Source: JBBQVS01 sp964657325 (GTDB lineage: Bacteria; Chloroflexota; Ktedonobacteria; Ktedonobacterales; Ktedonobacteraceae). Taken from it: DNA of 13,680 nucleotides. The DNA lies in assembly GCA_964657325.1 (NCBI GenBank), contig CAZZVE010000132.1:1-13680 (forward strand), read 5' to 3'. Numbering within the stretch: the first letter of the stretch is position 1; every line of letters starts with the position of its first letter. Both the position numbers and the translations under genes were made by a program. The notes beneath the pieces were generated by a model, which worked only from the letters and a program-made list of their open reading frames with translations, was not told where the DNA came from and made no database searches. Shown piece after piece: positions 6,884 through 13,680 of the stretch.

Positions 6884-9361
6884 ATGGAACACCGCCTTAT
6901 GCAACACATACAGCTTTCGAGTAACTGGCAATGCAAAAAACGTACTCCAACACATTCGCTCATCGACGATAGTAGTAGCACTTCCGGTTGGTTTACGGCG
7001 AGTGTTCCGGGCACTGTTCACCAGGCACTCTTAGCAACAGACCAAATTCCCGATCCATTTTATGGGCGCAATGAAACACTTGTGCAATGGGTTGGTGAAA
7101 GTGATTGGCTGTACCGATGCACATTCGAGCTTCCCACCGAGGCCGCTGCAGAGGATTGTGTCGCGCTATGTTTTGATGGTCTGGATACCTTCGCCACCGT
7201 CTGGTTGAACGGTCAGCAGGTACACACAAGCGACAACATGTTTATCCCTTATCGCGTACAAATTGCCTCGTACTTGTTCGCAGGCAAGAACGAACTGCTC
7301 ATCCTCTTTGAGTCGGCGTTGCTCGGCGGCAAGAAACGTGAGGAGGTACACGGAAAGCAAGCCGTATGGAATGGAGATGCCAGCCGCGTCTATGTCCGTA
7401 AGGCGCAATATCACTATGGGTGGGATTGGGGGCCGATACTGCTTACCGCAGGGCCCTGGCGTCCTGTGCGCATCGAAACATACCGCGTGCGTATTGCTGA
7501 CTTCTACTGTCCAATAGATGTAACCCTCGATCTTGAACATGCGACCATTCAGGCGAATGTTACGTGTGAACTAGGATATACTGTTCAACCAGGGGATACG
7601 CTAGTACAGCTTGCCCTTTACGCTCCAGATGGAGAATGCATAGACGAACAGGTGCTTCCCATAATTGGAGACACGATGCAGCATACGTTTGAACTCGATG
7701 CACCTCAGTTATGGTGGCCTCGCGGCTATGGTGAACAATCGCTGTACTCTGTGGTTGCAACAGTGCATAGTTCCACAGGTGAAGAACTGAATCGGCAAGA
7801 ACGACGTCTAGGGCTACGTCGCTTACAACTTGTTCAGCAACCACTTGTCAGGGAAAGCGGTACAACGTTTTTCTTTGCGGTCAACAACACTCCTATCTAT
7901 TGCGGTGGTGCGAACTGGATTCCTGCTGACTCATTTCTGCCCGCCATTTCACCCGAACGCTATCGCGCATGGTTACAGCTTGCCGCCGACGCACATATGA
8001 CGATGGTGCGTGTATGGGGTGGTGGCATCTATGAAGAGGATGTATTCTACGATATCTGTGACGAGCTTGGTCTGCTGGTGTGGCAGGATTTTATGTTTGG
8101 TTGTGGTATCTATCCCGCGCTCGATTGGTTTCAGAAAAGTGTGCAAGCTGAGGCCGAGGCAACCATTCGCCGTTTACGTCATCACCCTAGTATCGCGCTC
8201 TGGTGCGGCAATAACGAAGATTACCTGCTTGCCCAAAGTCTAGGCAGCTATGACAGTTCCTACAAAGGGAATTTCACAACCACTGCATTCCCCGCACGTG
8301 CCTTGTATGAACAACTCTTACCTGCTGTTTGCGCACAACTTGACCCAACACGTCCATATTGGCCCGGTAGTCCATATAGCGGGCAGAATGCCAATGACAT
8401 ATCACAAGGCGATGCGCACGTATGGGACATCTGGCAAAAGTCTATACCATATCAAGACTATCCAAAGACACCAGCACGGTTTGTGAGTGAGTTTGGTATA
8501 GAGAGTTTCCCAGCACTTGCGACGATAGAGAGTTTTACACCGCCAGAGGAGCGTTATCCGCAAAGCCACACACTTGACGCTCACAACAAAAGCAATGGTG
8601 GACAGAGGCTCCTGGCAGGATATATCGTTGACAATATTCGTATGCCCACTGATCTGGCAGGCTATATCTATGCTAGTCAGTTCATTCAGGCTGAAGCGAT
8701 GGCCGTAGCCATACGGGGCTGGCGGAGATATTGGGGGCATACAGACACACAAACGGGTGGCGCACTCCTATGGCAACTCAACGACTGCTGGCCCGTAACA
8801 AGCTGGGCCATTGTTGATTACATGCTTCGTCCAAAGGCAGCATATTACGTTGTGCGACGCGAACTGGCCCCCTTCGCGGTAGGATTGGCACCAGCAGATA
8901 GCACTTACGCGAAGCTATGGGTAGTCAATGGCATCACAACGTCAATTGATGCTAATGTAGAGATATGTACCTGGACACTTGATGGTAAGCTTGTCGCGGA
9001 AGAGCACCGTGCTGTTACTCTAGCCGCAAATCAAGGTACTGAGCTAGGGCATGTTCGTCAACATGACAGACATGTTATCAGTGCGCGTCTACTGAAAGAC
9101 GGTGTGACGATAGCCCGTACTGCACTATGGCCTGAACCATTCAAGTATCTTACACTCGCTGAGCCAGAGATCACTGTCGAGCGACTGGACACACAGATGC
9201 TACGAGTGCAAGCAAAACGTCCTGCTAAAGGTGTGTGGCTCTCTGCCGAAGATAATGTACAATGGAGCGATAATATGCTAGACCTCTTTCCTAACGATCC
9301 ACACATTATCAAAGCACAAGGGTTAGGGTTCACAGAAGTGCAAGTACGCAGGCTCACATAA
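6884..9361 (+). CDS. Beta-mannosidase, glycoside hydrolase family 2
   Basis: An 825-residue enzyme, normal for GH2 beta-mannosidases, which remove single beta-linked mannose units from the non-reducing end of mannooligosaccharides. Jelly-roll domain about 1-200 (VPGTVHQALL, DPFYGRNE, FDGLDTFATVWLNG, YHYGWDWGP), immunoglobulin-like domain about 205-310 ending WWPRGYGEQSLY, and a TIM barrel from about 325. The acid/base is Glu445 in WCGNNE and the nucleophile is Glu536 in SEFGIESFP; the spacing of 91 fits the family. A further LWQLNDCWPVTSWAIVDY block (629-646) completes the active site. No signal peptide is present, so it acts in the cytosol on imported sugars. The start is uncertain: 6884 has AGAGAAAG just before it, 6899 is also reasonable, and an in-frame ATG at 6812 would overlap the GH5 remnant. 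Confidence 0.93.
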   Translation: MEHRLMQHIQLSSNWQCKKRTPTHSLIDDSSSTSGWFTASVPGTVHQALLATDQIPDPFYGRNETLVQWVGESDWLYRCTFELPTEAAAEDCVALCFDGLDTFATVWLNGQQVHTSDNMFIPYRVQIASYLFAGKNELLILFESALLGGKKREEVHGKQAVWNGDASRVYVRKAQYHYGWDWGPILLTAGPWRPVRIETYRVRIADFYCPIDVTLDLEHATIQANVTCELGYTVQPGDTLVQLALYAPDGECIDEQVLPIIGDTMQHTFELDAPQLWWPRGYGEQSLYSVVATVHSSTGEELNRQERRLGLRRLQLVQQPLVRESGTTFFFAVNNTPIYCGGANWIPADSFLPAISPERYRAWLQLAADAHMTMVRVWGGGIYEEDVFYDICDELGLLVWQDFMFGCGIYPALDWFQKSVQAEAEATIRRLRHHPSIALWCGNNEDYLLAQSLGSYDSSYKGNFTTTAFPARALYEQLLPAVCAQLDPTRPYWPGSPYSGQNANDISQGDAHVWDIWQKSIPYQDYPKTPARFVSEFGIESFPALATIESFTPPEERYPQSHTLDAHNKSNGGQRLLAGYIVDNIRMPTDLAGYIYASQFIQAEAMAVAIRGWRRYWGHTDTQTGGALLWQLNDCWPVTSWAIVDYMLRPKAAYYVVRRELAPFAVGLAPADSTYAKLWVVNGITTSIDANVEICTWTLDGKLVAEEHRAVTLAANQGTELGHVRQHDRHVISARLLKDGVTIARTALWPEPFKYLTLAEPEITVERLDTQMLRVQAKRPAKGVWLSAEDNVQWSDNMLDLFPNDPHIIKAQGLGFTEVQVRRLT

Positions 9362-9454
9362 ATTTTTTGAGCTATACTATTTCAACAGAGCTGCATTGCC
9401 TCACCCGAAATCTTCCTTTCCACGAGCCACCTTGACGTTCTTTTCACGGCCTTC

Positions 9455-9574
9455 ATGGGGCATGCGAAGCTGTCGCTGTCGTTTCGACTGTATCAAGATG
9501 CAGCGGGGACGCAGATTGCCAAAGGTGATGCGTGCTTGACGCTTTTCCCTGCTACCCTCTCTACAAAAGAATGA
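9455..9574 (+). pseudogene. Possible remnant of a hot-dog acyl-CoA thioesterase
   Basis: The plus-strand frame reads HAKLSLSFRLYQDAAGTQIA, then KGDACLTLF, and stops at 9572-9574. This resembles the C-terminal strands of YbgC/FadM-type 4-hydroxybenzoyl-CoA thioesterases (a F-R-(I/L)-Y strand, a D--G--IA-G turn, then a further strand). No N-terminal half with the catalytic Asp region is recognisable upstream, and there is no ribosome binding site. The piece covers about 40 of an expected 130 to 150 residues. The match is short and judged by eye. Confidence 0.35.
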
Positions 9575-9575
9575 C

Positions 9576-11540
9576 TCAAGCTGGTAGCTTTAACAGGTTC
9601 CAGTAGGCAATGTCTATAATGAATAGGAATGCTGCAACAGTCAGCACTATGTAGTAGATGCGTTGTCCCCAACTCCATGCATGGGCGTTCCACATGAGGA
9701 TATTGCTCAGGAGTATACCTATAGTTAGAAATGCTGAGAGAATGCCTAGTACAATCAGAACGGTAAGCAATGGTGGCGTAGCGAATGCAAGAGCATTTTG
9801 ATCGCCAGTGAAGATCAGTACCAGTCCAAGTAGGAAGACTATGTTCAGTAAGCTCACAATCCATCCTAGCCAGAGTGCCAAAGGAGACCTGAAATCGCTC
9901 ATCATCGGCTTGCCTGCGAACCTTAACCGAAGAGCACGGAAGAGACGCAGAGGCCAGCGTAGGAGTGTTGAGAGAAAGAGCAGAATGCATATGGCTAGCA
10001 CGAGATACTGCACATTTGGCGTTGCGTACCACGCCATCTTTGTAAAGCCCTCATAAGGAGCGTTATCGATGAACATCACACTTCCTCGACTATCGTTGCG
10101 AAAGACAACGGTCTGCTGAGACACATTGTTGTAGAAGACCCACGGCGCAACTTCTACCGCGTCTTCTCCATTGATAGTGAGGTGACCCTTTCCGCTATTA
10201 CTCACACTGGTCGTGCCAAACAGATAGAGCAACTTCTGATACGTCGTTTCGTTGCGACGTGTCGGCCAGTAACTGCCCACAATTTGATCGGCACGGCCAG
10301 CAAAACCTGGTAATGGTTGCGTTGCTGCAGTGTTATTAGAGGTTGGAAAGTAGCGATCCATAAACGCCTTCAAGACGATATCGCGCACCTTTTCTCCACC
10401 TACACTGTTAAAGGAGATGAACAGCCCCACATGTTGTGGTGTCAGCAAGGCCATTAACGAGTGAAACAGTCCCGTGTCACCAGCGTGCTCGAGGACGCGT
10501 AGGTTGTTGATGTGCTGCTCATAAAAGCCATAACCCATGCCTGCTACCCGTGGATCGTTGGTAAAATGCTGCTGCTGCATCAGCTCAGCGGTTGCCTCTT
10601 GTAGAATACGTGTGTTCCCAAAGCGACCATATTGCAAATGCGCGATCATGAAATTTGCCATATCAGTCGCAGTCGCACTCAATGCACCGGCCGGAGCGAT
10701 CTCAACGTTCTCAAAGGGATCAGCACGATATGTTCCATTAGTGTACGTATATCCCTGAGAGATATTGGGAGCAAAGTTTGAGGGTAAGGGCTGGCGAGAG
10801 GTGCTATGCTTCATGTTCAAGGGTTGAAGTAAATGCTGTTCGACATACTGGTCATAGGACACTCCTGATACCTGCTCCACAATGTAGCCTGCCAGTGTCG
10901 CACCATAGTTGGAATACGAGGTGAAGACACCTGGAGGTCTGACTCGCGCAGGAATATGGTTGGGCAACCATTTGCCCAACGGCTGTAAGTCGCTTGCTTG
11001 CGCTACAAAGATACCTTTCCCGCTATCCTCGAAGCCTGCTGTATGCGTGAGGAGATTTTCCAGAGTAATCGGTTGAGGATAGGTAGCTGGAATTTTAAAT
11101 GTTTTGAGGTAAGTGTTGATATCGGTATGTAGGTTTACTTTGCCCTCCTCAGCAAGTTGCATAATGGCGGTCCAGGTAAACATCTTACTGATCGATCCAA
11201 TACGGAACAGCGTTGTATCAGCCACAACGGGCTTGTTCTGTTCGATGTCAGCGTCCCCATAGCCCTTGGCAAAGAATAACTTCCCATCTTTGACGACAGA
11301 GAGTGTTGCTCCTGGTATGGAATTTTCCTTGAGCTGTGAGGTTAGCACTCCATCCAGAAATGTTTCAAGTTCGCGCGGATCATTCAACATAGTAGGACGG
11401 AGTGCAACGTGTGCAGCATGTACAGTTGATGCCAGAAGTAGTGTTGAGCTTAATGTAAGTAGAATTATGACTACAAATAGAGATGTACAGGTTATACGTA
11501 TGTGCTGTACGGGGATTTTGCTAGAGCGCAGTAACGACAT
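9576..11540 (-). CDS. Serine hydrolase of the beta-lactamase (CubicO) family with C-terminal membrane domain
   Basis: A 654-residue protein. AAAGGTGG sits 7 bases before the ATG. A hydrophobic signal or anchor (about 17-39) leads to an outward-facing PF00144 domain at about 56-400. Its motifs are SISK (Ser116 nucleophile, Lys119), YSN (Tyr209-Asn211) and HAGD (352-355, in the position of the KTG triad), the class C beta-lactamase / DD-peptidase fold. A roughly 100-residue linking domain (about 410-505) follows. Four membrane helices close the chain (about 511-529, 554-577, 589-612, 627-648). Such proteins hydrolyse ester or amide bonds, or act on peptidoglycan-like peptides. The substrate cannot be told from sequence, and true beta-lactamase activity is not implied. 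It is the only gene in its transcription unit here. Confidence 0.9.
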   Translation of the reverse strand: MSLLRSSKIPVQHIRITCTSLFVVIILLTLSSTLLLASTVHAAHVALRPTMLNDPRELETFLDGVLTSQLKENSIPGATLSVVKDGKLFFAKGYGDADIEQNKPVVADTTLFRIGSISKMFTWTAIMQLAEEGKVNLHTDINTYLKTFKIPATYPQPITLENLLTHTAGFEDSGKGIFVAQASDLQPLGKWLPNHIPARVRPPGVFTSYSNYGATLAGYIVEQVSGVSYDQYVEQHLLQPLNMKHSTSRQPLPSNFAPNISQGYTYTNGTYRADPFENVEIAPAGALSATATDMANFMIAHLQYGRFGNTRILQEATAELMQQQHFTNDPRVAGMGYGFYEQHINNLRVLEHAGDTGLFHSLMALLTPQHVGLFISFNSVGGEKVRDIVLKAFMDRYFPTSNNTAATQPLPGFAGRADQIVGSYWPTRRNETTYQKLLYLFGTTSVSNSGKGHLTINGEDAVEVAPWVFYNNVSQQTVVFRNDSRGSVMFIDNAPYEGFTKMAWYATPNVQYLVLAICILLFLSTLLRWPLRLFRALRLRFAGKPMMSDFRSPLALWLGWIVSLLNIVFLLGLVLIFTGDQNALAFATPPLLTVLIVLGILSAFLTIGILLSNILMWNAHAWSWGQRIYYIVLTVAAFLFIIDIAYWNLLKLPA

Positions 11541-11553
11541 ACTTTTTCCACCT

Positions 11554-11578
11554 TTCTCCCTCTTTCAAAGAGGGAGAA
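11554..11578 (-). promoter_or_regulatory. Stem-loop abutting the ribosome binding site of the serine hydrolase gene
   Basis: TTCTCCCTCT (11554-11563) and AGAGGGAGAA (11569-11578) form a 10-bp stem with a five-base loop. On the minus-strand mRNA the 3' arm ends directly at the AAAGGTGG ribosome binding site and shares its first A residues. The pyrimidine arm (CTCCCTC) could also pair with the Shine-Dalgarno. There is no U-run, so it is not a terminator. A role in translational control is an inference. Confidence 0.4.
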
Positions 11579-11938
11579 GCTTTCACCAAGATCGTCCAGA
11601 AAATTCCATTGGCTTCATGCCAACATGAGCATCACTGGTAACAAGGGAAGTATAGCTTCAGGTGAGCCAAAGGTCTTGATTATTTAGAAGCATTTTTGTG
11701 AAGAAGGGGCGATGGTTATTTAGGACTATTACTTGTTATCCTTCCCCTTGTATGAGTGACTCACGGTCGTTCTCACGTTATGTCCTAAAAATCACAACAT
11801 CTGATTGGGCAAGTGGGTACTTTCCTGTTTGTCGATCAAGCCTATGTAGTTATGCTCCTTCCTGAGAGAAAATGACTCAAAAGGAGCAAGACTGTGGGCG
11901 GACCCCACGCTATCCTATCCCTTGTTGCCGAGGTGTGG
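11579..11938. other. Intergenic stretch without a recognisable gene
   Basis: No coding frame with a ribosome binding site or family pattern was seen on either strand. It contains a TTTAGGAC (11719-11726) / GTCCTAAA (11782-11789) inverted repeat separated by 55 bp. It also contains a hairpin at 11854-11887 (GCTCCTT/AAGGAGC with an inner TGAG/CTCA). Neither is followed by a T-run. It is the expected place for the lost 3' part of the sigma factor gene, but no region 2.4 or region 4 sequence is recognisable. Confidence 0.5.
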
Positions 11939-12067
11939 TTATGTTTCATCTTTCGGGAGGATGGCGTCGTCTGCCTCGTCAAGCCGGCCGAGCATGCGGT
12001 AGGCCAGTGCTTGCAGGTGGGTTCGGTTGGCCTTGAATTAGTCCGCCAACCATTCGTGTTTGTTCAT
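11939..12067 (-). pseudogene. ECF sigma factor (SigJ/ECF41-like), truncated and with a nonsense codon
   Basis: From an ATG at 12067 the minus strand reads MNKHEWLAD, TAA, then FKANRTHLQALAYRMLGRLD and EADDAI. This is the start of sigma region 2 in SigJ-like ECF factors (NEHEWLAE-FE-NR-HLRAVAYRMLG--SEADDAVQEAWLRL). The tenth codon is a stop, at the place where Arg, Glu or a similar residue is usual. After EADDAI, where VQEAWLRL is expected, the sequence diverges to LPKDET and a stop (11939-11941), so about 250 or more residues are missing. The ribosome binding site (AAGGAGG, 11 bases upstream) and a matching promoter remain. A product is very unlikely. Assignment to the sigma family is strong; the exact ECF group is supported mainly by the promoter type. 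Confidence 0.8.
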
Positions 12068-12129
12068 CCGTTCTCTTCCCTCCTTTTCTTCTCTCGTGAG
12101 AGTGACGCGTTCACTTTCGCTCGCCCATT

Positions 12130-12156
12130 GGTCACATTCTTTCGTTGCATTCCGTC
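12130..12156 (+). promoter_or_regulatory. Second ECF41-type promoter, facing the VOC gene
   Basis: On the plus strand, GGTCACA (12130-12136) is followed by 16 bases and CGTC (12153-12156). It differs from the ECF41 motif at one base. It faces the minus-strand promoter, the two CGTC elements being separated by eight bases, and reads towards the VOC-family gene 313 bp away. Together they form a dyad, GTCACA...CGTCA / TGACG...TGTGAC. Confidence 0.45.
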
Positions 12157-12164
12157 ATTGTAGT

Positions 12165-12190
12165 GACGAGGAAATCCAGCCGATGTGACA
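12165..12190 (-). promoter_or_regulatory. ECF41-type promoter facing the sigma factor remnant
   Basis: On the minus strand, TGTCACA (12190-12184) is followed by 15 bases and CGTC (12168-12165). As I recall it, the promoter described for ECF41 sigma factors is TGTCACA with a spacer of about 15 or 16 and CGTC, typically in front of the sigma gene and its partner genes. It lies about 100 bp before the ATG of the remnant, as expected for autoregulation. Confidence 0.6.
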
Positions 12191-12468
12191 GGAAACGAAA
12201 TCTCATTGAAGTGTCGGATGGGTGGCCCCGCAAGATGAAACCTGCAAGTCAAGAAATATGTACTGTCTTTACCTGTAAATGCTCAGATTCAGTGAGGGAC
12301 ATTTGTGCTCTTTCTCTGAGGTATGTCCATGTGCGGAAAGAGTGGTTCGTCCAGCTTCTGAAGCGACGTGGTGACAGAAGAAGAGCAGGAGCATGCTTCA
12401 CATCATAGTCAAAAATGACCGTGAGTGAGTCTCACCATTTACAAACGAATGTGATAGGAGGAAAACCT
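12191..12468. other. Long upstream region of the VOC-family gene
   Basis: No coding frame on either strand looks real. If the plus-strand promoter at 12130-12156 is used, this would be a leader of about 300 bases. A modest inverted repeat GGACAT/ATGTCC (12297-12302, 12323-12328) is present, and no riboswitch consensus was recognised. Confidence 0.4.
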
Positions 12469-12864
12469 TTGAAAATCAAAATGACCAGCATCTATGTGAA
12501 CGACCAAGAGAAAGCACTGCACTTTTACACTGATATCCTGGGCTTCGTGAAGAAAGCGGACGTCTCTCAGGGCCCGTACCGATGGCTTACCGTCGCCTCA
12601 CCTGAGGAGCCGGATGGCGTCGAACTGCAACTCGCTCCCAATGACAATCCGGCGGCTCAGGTCTACCAGCAGGCAATGTTCGAGCAGAGCCAGCCAGCCG
12701 TTATGTTCTACGTAGACGATGTACAGCGCGAGTACGACCGCATGAAGGCCGCAGGTGCCGAGTTCACTATGCCGCCGACCAAAGTGACTGGCTCAACAAT
12801 CGCTATGGTGAACGACACCTGCGGCAATCTAATCCAGCTTGCCGCGTTCGATGGCTGGCAGTAG
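12469..12864 (+). CDS. VOC (glyoxalase/bleomycin-resistance fold) family protein
   Basis: A TTG at 12469 is chosen as start: AGGAGG (12456-12461) is exactly 7 bases upstream, while the ATG at 12481 would leave 19 and a frame open from 12415 has no ribosome binding site. The resulting 131 residues fit the family. Two beta-alpha-beta-beta-beta modules are visible: residues 3-56 (MTSIYVNDQEKALHFYTDIL, LGF, TVASPEEPDGVELQL) and 76-126 (PAVMFYVDDVQREYDRMKAA, then AMVNDTCGNLIQLAAF). The end of the second module has Gln where metalloenzymes usually have Glu, so metal-dependent activity is not assured. VOC proteins of this kind range from glyoxalases to dioxygenases and resistance proteins; no substrate can be named. 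It is convergent with the AraC-type gene. Base composition is more GC-rich than the surrounding non-coding DNA. Confidence 0.88.
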   Translation: MKIKMTSIYVNDQEKALHFYTDILGFVKKADVSQGPYRWLTVASPEEPDGVELQLAPNDNPAAQVYQQAMFEQSQPAVMFYVDDVQREYDRMKAAGAEFTMPPTKVTGSTIAMVNDTCGNLIQLAAFDGWQ

Positions 12865-12872
12865 CTGATTAC

Positions 12873-12935
12873 GCCCTTGAGTATGAACCCGNNNNNNNNN
12901 NAGCGTTGCTTCCAGTCGGGTTCATACTCAAGGGC
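12873..12935. repeat. 19-bp perfect inverted repeat enclosing the assembly gap
   Basis: The left arm (12873-12891, GCCCTTGAGTATGAACCCG) and right arm (12917-12935) are perfect reverse complements. Ten Ns and 15 known bases separate them. They lie 9 bases after the VOC stop, between two convergent genes, so a bidirectional terminator-like hairpin or a REP-like repeat is possible. No T-run flanks either arm. The repeat may also be the reason the assembly broke here. Confidence 0.7.
12892..12901. other. Assembly gap (ten Ns)
   Basis: A run of ten Ns marks a scaffold join. The real length and content are unknown, so adjacency of the VOC and AraC-type genes depends on the scaffolding. Confidence 0.95.
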
Positions 12936-13147
12936 TACCTGACGCCATCCGAAAAAGTCCAGAGAGTAGAAAGCGCGGTTCCAAGCTGCGTCGGCACTTT
13001 CGGTCAGCGCAATTTCTGATCTGATTTCTCTCCTGTGTCATCCTCTTCAGTTCATAGGGAAGAGCGAGACCAACACAATCAAATCTTGAGGCAATGGTTT
13101 GTTGTGTGAGAAACATGCGAGAAATGCGTCGAATGAAGCCGTCTTTC
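12936..13147. other. Non-coding stretch downstream of the AraC-type gene
   Basis: Nothing recognisable was seen between the right arm of the inverted repeat and the AraC-type stop codon. Open frames here are shadows without ribosome binding sites. Confidence 0.5.
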
Positions 13148-13680
13148 TCATTGGGAAACTTGGGCCTGCGCCTCTTCCCGCAAGCGTTGCACATCACGCA
13201 TGGGTGGGACACCGAAAAGACTTTTGTATTCCCGATTGAAGTGAGAGGCGTCAAGATACCCAACGCGGTAGGCAGCACTCGCTGCATCAAAGTCGTCGCC
13301 CAGCATCAGACGACGCGCCTCTAAAAGCCGCAACTGCTTCTGGAATTGCAAGGGACTCAGCGACGTGACGGCCTTGAAGTGGCGGTGGAATATCGAGACA
13401 CTCATGCCCAGCTCTCGCGCCAGTTGCTCGATGCGCAGTGGCTGGTCGAAATCGTGACGGAGTCGTTCGATTGCTTTGGCGATAGAGGGGGAGTATCCTC
13501 CCTCTATCGCCAAGTGACGAAGCCTAGCACCCTGCTCACCCCTCAGAAGTCGATAAATAATTTCCCGCGTGATCAGCGGCAGGAGTACCCTTGCTTCGTC
13601 GGGGTTATCCAGGAGCCTGGCGAGCCGCACCATGGCATCTAGCAGATGCACATCCACCGTGCTGACGGATATTCCTCTCA
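13148..13680 (-). CDS. AraC-family transcriptional regulator, partial (5' end outside the window)
   Basis: The frame is open to the window edge. The residues before the internal GTG at 13657 (RGISVST) continue the N-terminal domain of AraC_N-type regulators, so that GTG is not the start. The visible 176 residues contain the end of the sensor domain (LLDAMVRLARLLDNPDEARV, LLPLITREIIYRLLRGEQG) and the whole DNA-binding module. The first helix-turn-helix (RIEQLARELGMSVSIFHRHF) is at about visible residues 82-101. The second (AAYRVGYLDASHFNREYKSL, then FGVPP) is at about 135-158. Full members are about 300 residues. It would bind as an activator, target unknown; the convergent VOC gene is not an obvious target. 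The stop is TGA at 13148-13150. Confidence 0.9.
   Translation of the reverse strand, partial: RGISVSTVDVHLLDAMVRLARLLDNPDEARVLLPLITREIIYRLLRGEQGARLRHLAIEGGYSPSIAKAIERLRHDFDQPLRIEQLARELGMSVSIFHRHFKAVTSLSPLQFQKQLRLLEARRLMLGDDFDAASAAYRVGYLDASHFNREYKSLFGVPPMRDVQRLREEAQAQVSQ

Noticed and set aside
9353..9373. GCTCA...TGAGC with a T-run as the terminator of the beta-mannosidase gene
   Set aside because: The T-run lies inside the loop rather than after the stem, and the stem is only five base pairs.
11894..12163. Plus-strand open frame of 89 codons
   Set aside because: It is the complement of the sigma factor remnant, whose minus-strand reading gives clear family sequence; the plus frame has no ribosome binding site or recognisable pattern.
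12892..12935. Inverted repeat as an insertion-sequence terminus
   Set aside because: No transposase, no target-site duplication and only one pair of arms visible; an assembly-related or hairpin explanation is simpler.

Overview
The window reads as chromosomal DNA of a free-living, saprotrophic bacterium. Strong AGGAGG-type ribosome binding sites, GTG and TTG starts, a lipoprotein-type sugar-binding protein and a SigJ-like ECF sigma remnant would suit a Ktedonobacteria-type member of the Chloroflexota. That placement is an inference from protein style, not something proved here. There are no rRNA or tRNA genes, CRISPR arrays or recognisable insertion sequences. A run of ten Ns at 12892-12901 marks a scaffold join.

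Layout. Positions 1-656 carry a small YflT-like alpha/beta protein. Positions 657-1476 are decayed DNA with the remnant of a periplasmic-binding-type protein (805-1062). Positions 1477-9361 form the core of the window, a mannan or mannooligosaccharide locus. On the minus strand, in order of transcription, lie a LacI-family regulator (5056-6132), a lipoprotein sugar-binding protein (3572-4894) and two CUT1 permeases (2451-3467 and 1477-2400). Divergent from the regulator, on the plus strand, lie a broken GH5 mannanase-like gene (6354-6875) and an intact GH2 beta-mannosidase (about 6884-9361). A remnant resembling an acyl-CoA thioesterase (9455-9574) and a large membrane-anchored serine hydrolase (9576-11540, minus) follow. 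The right end holds a nonsense-mutated and truncated SigJ/ECF41-like sigma factor (minus), a VOC-family protein (12469-12864, plus), the assembly gap, and the 3' part of an AraC-family regulator gene that runs off the window (minus).

How the genes work together. The transporter would import mannooligosaccharides and the cytoplasmic beta-mannosidase would trim them to mannose, under the LacI-type repressor. The 220-bp region between the regulator and the GH5 remnant holds two face-away promoters. Each is followed at its predicted start site by a perfect copy of the same 20-bp sequence in mirror orientation, which is the best operator candidate here. The mannanase is destroyed, while the regulator, promoters, transporter and beta-mannosidase are intact. 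This suggests a scavenger of oligosaccharides released by other enzymes. No ATPase subunit for the transporter is present.

The most unusual regulatory structure is at 12130-12190. Two sequences of the ECF41 promoter type (TGTCACA, a spacer of 15 or 16, then CGTC) face each other in a near-symmetric dyad upstream of the dead sigma factor gene. One points at the sigma remnant and the other at the VOC gene. If real, they are an orphan regulon of a lost sigma factor, or are read by a paralogue elsewhere in the genome.
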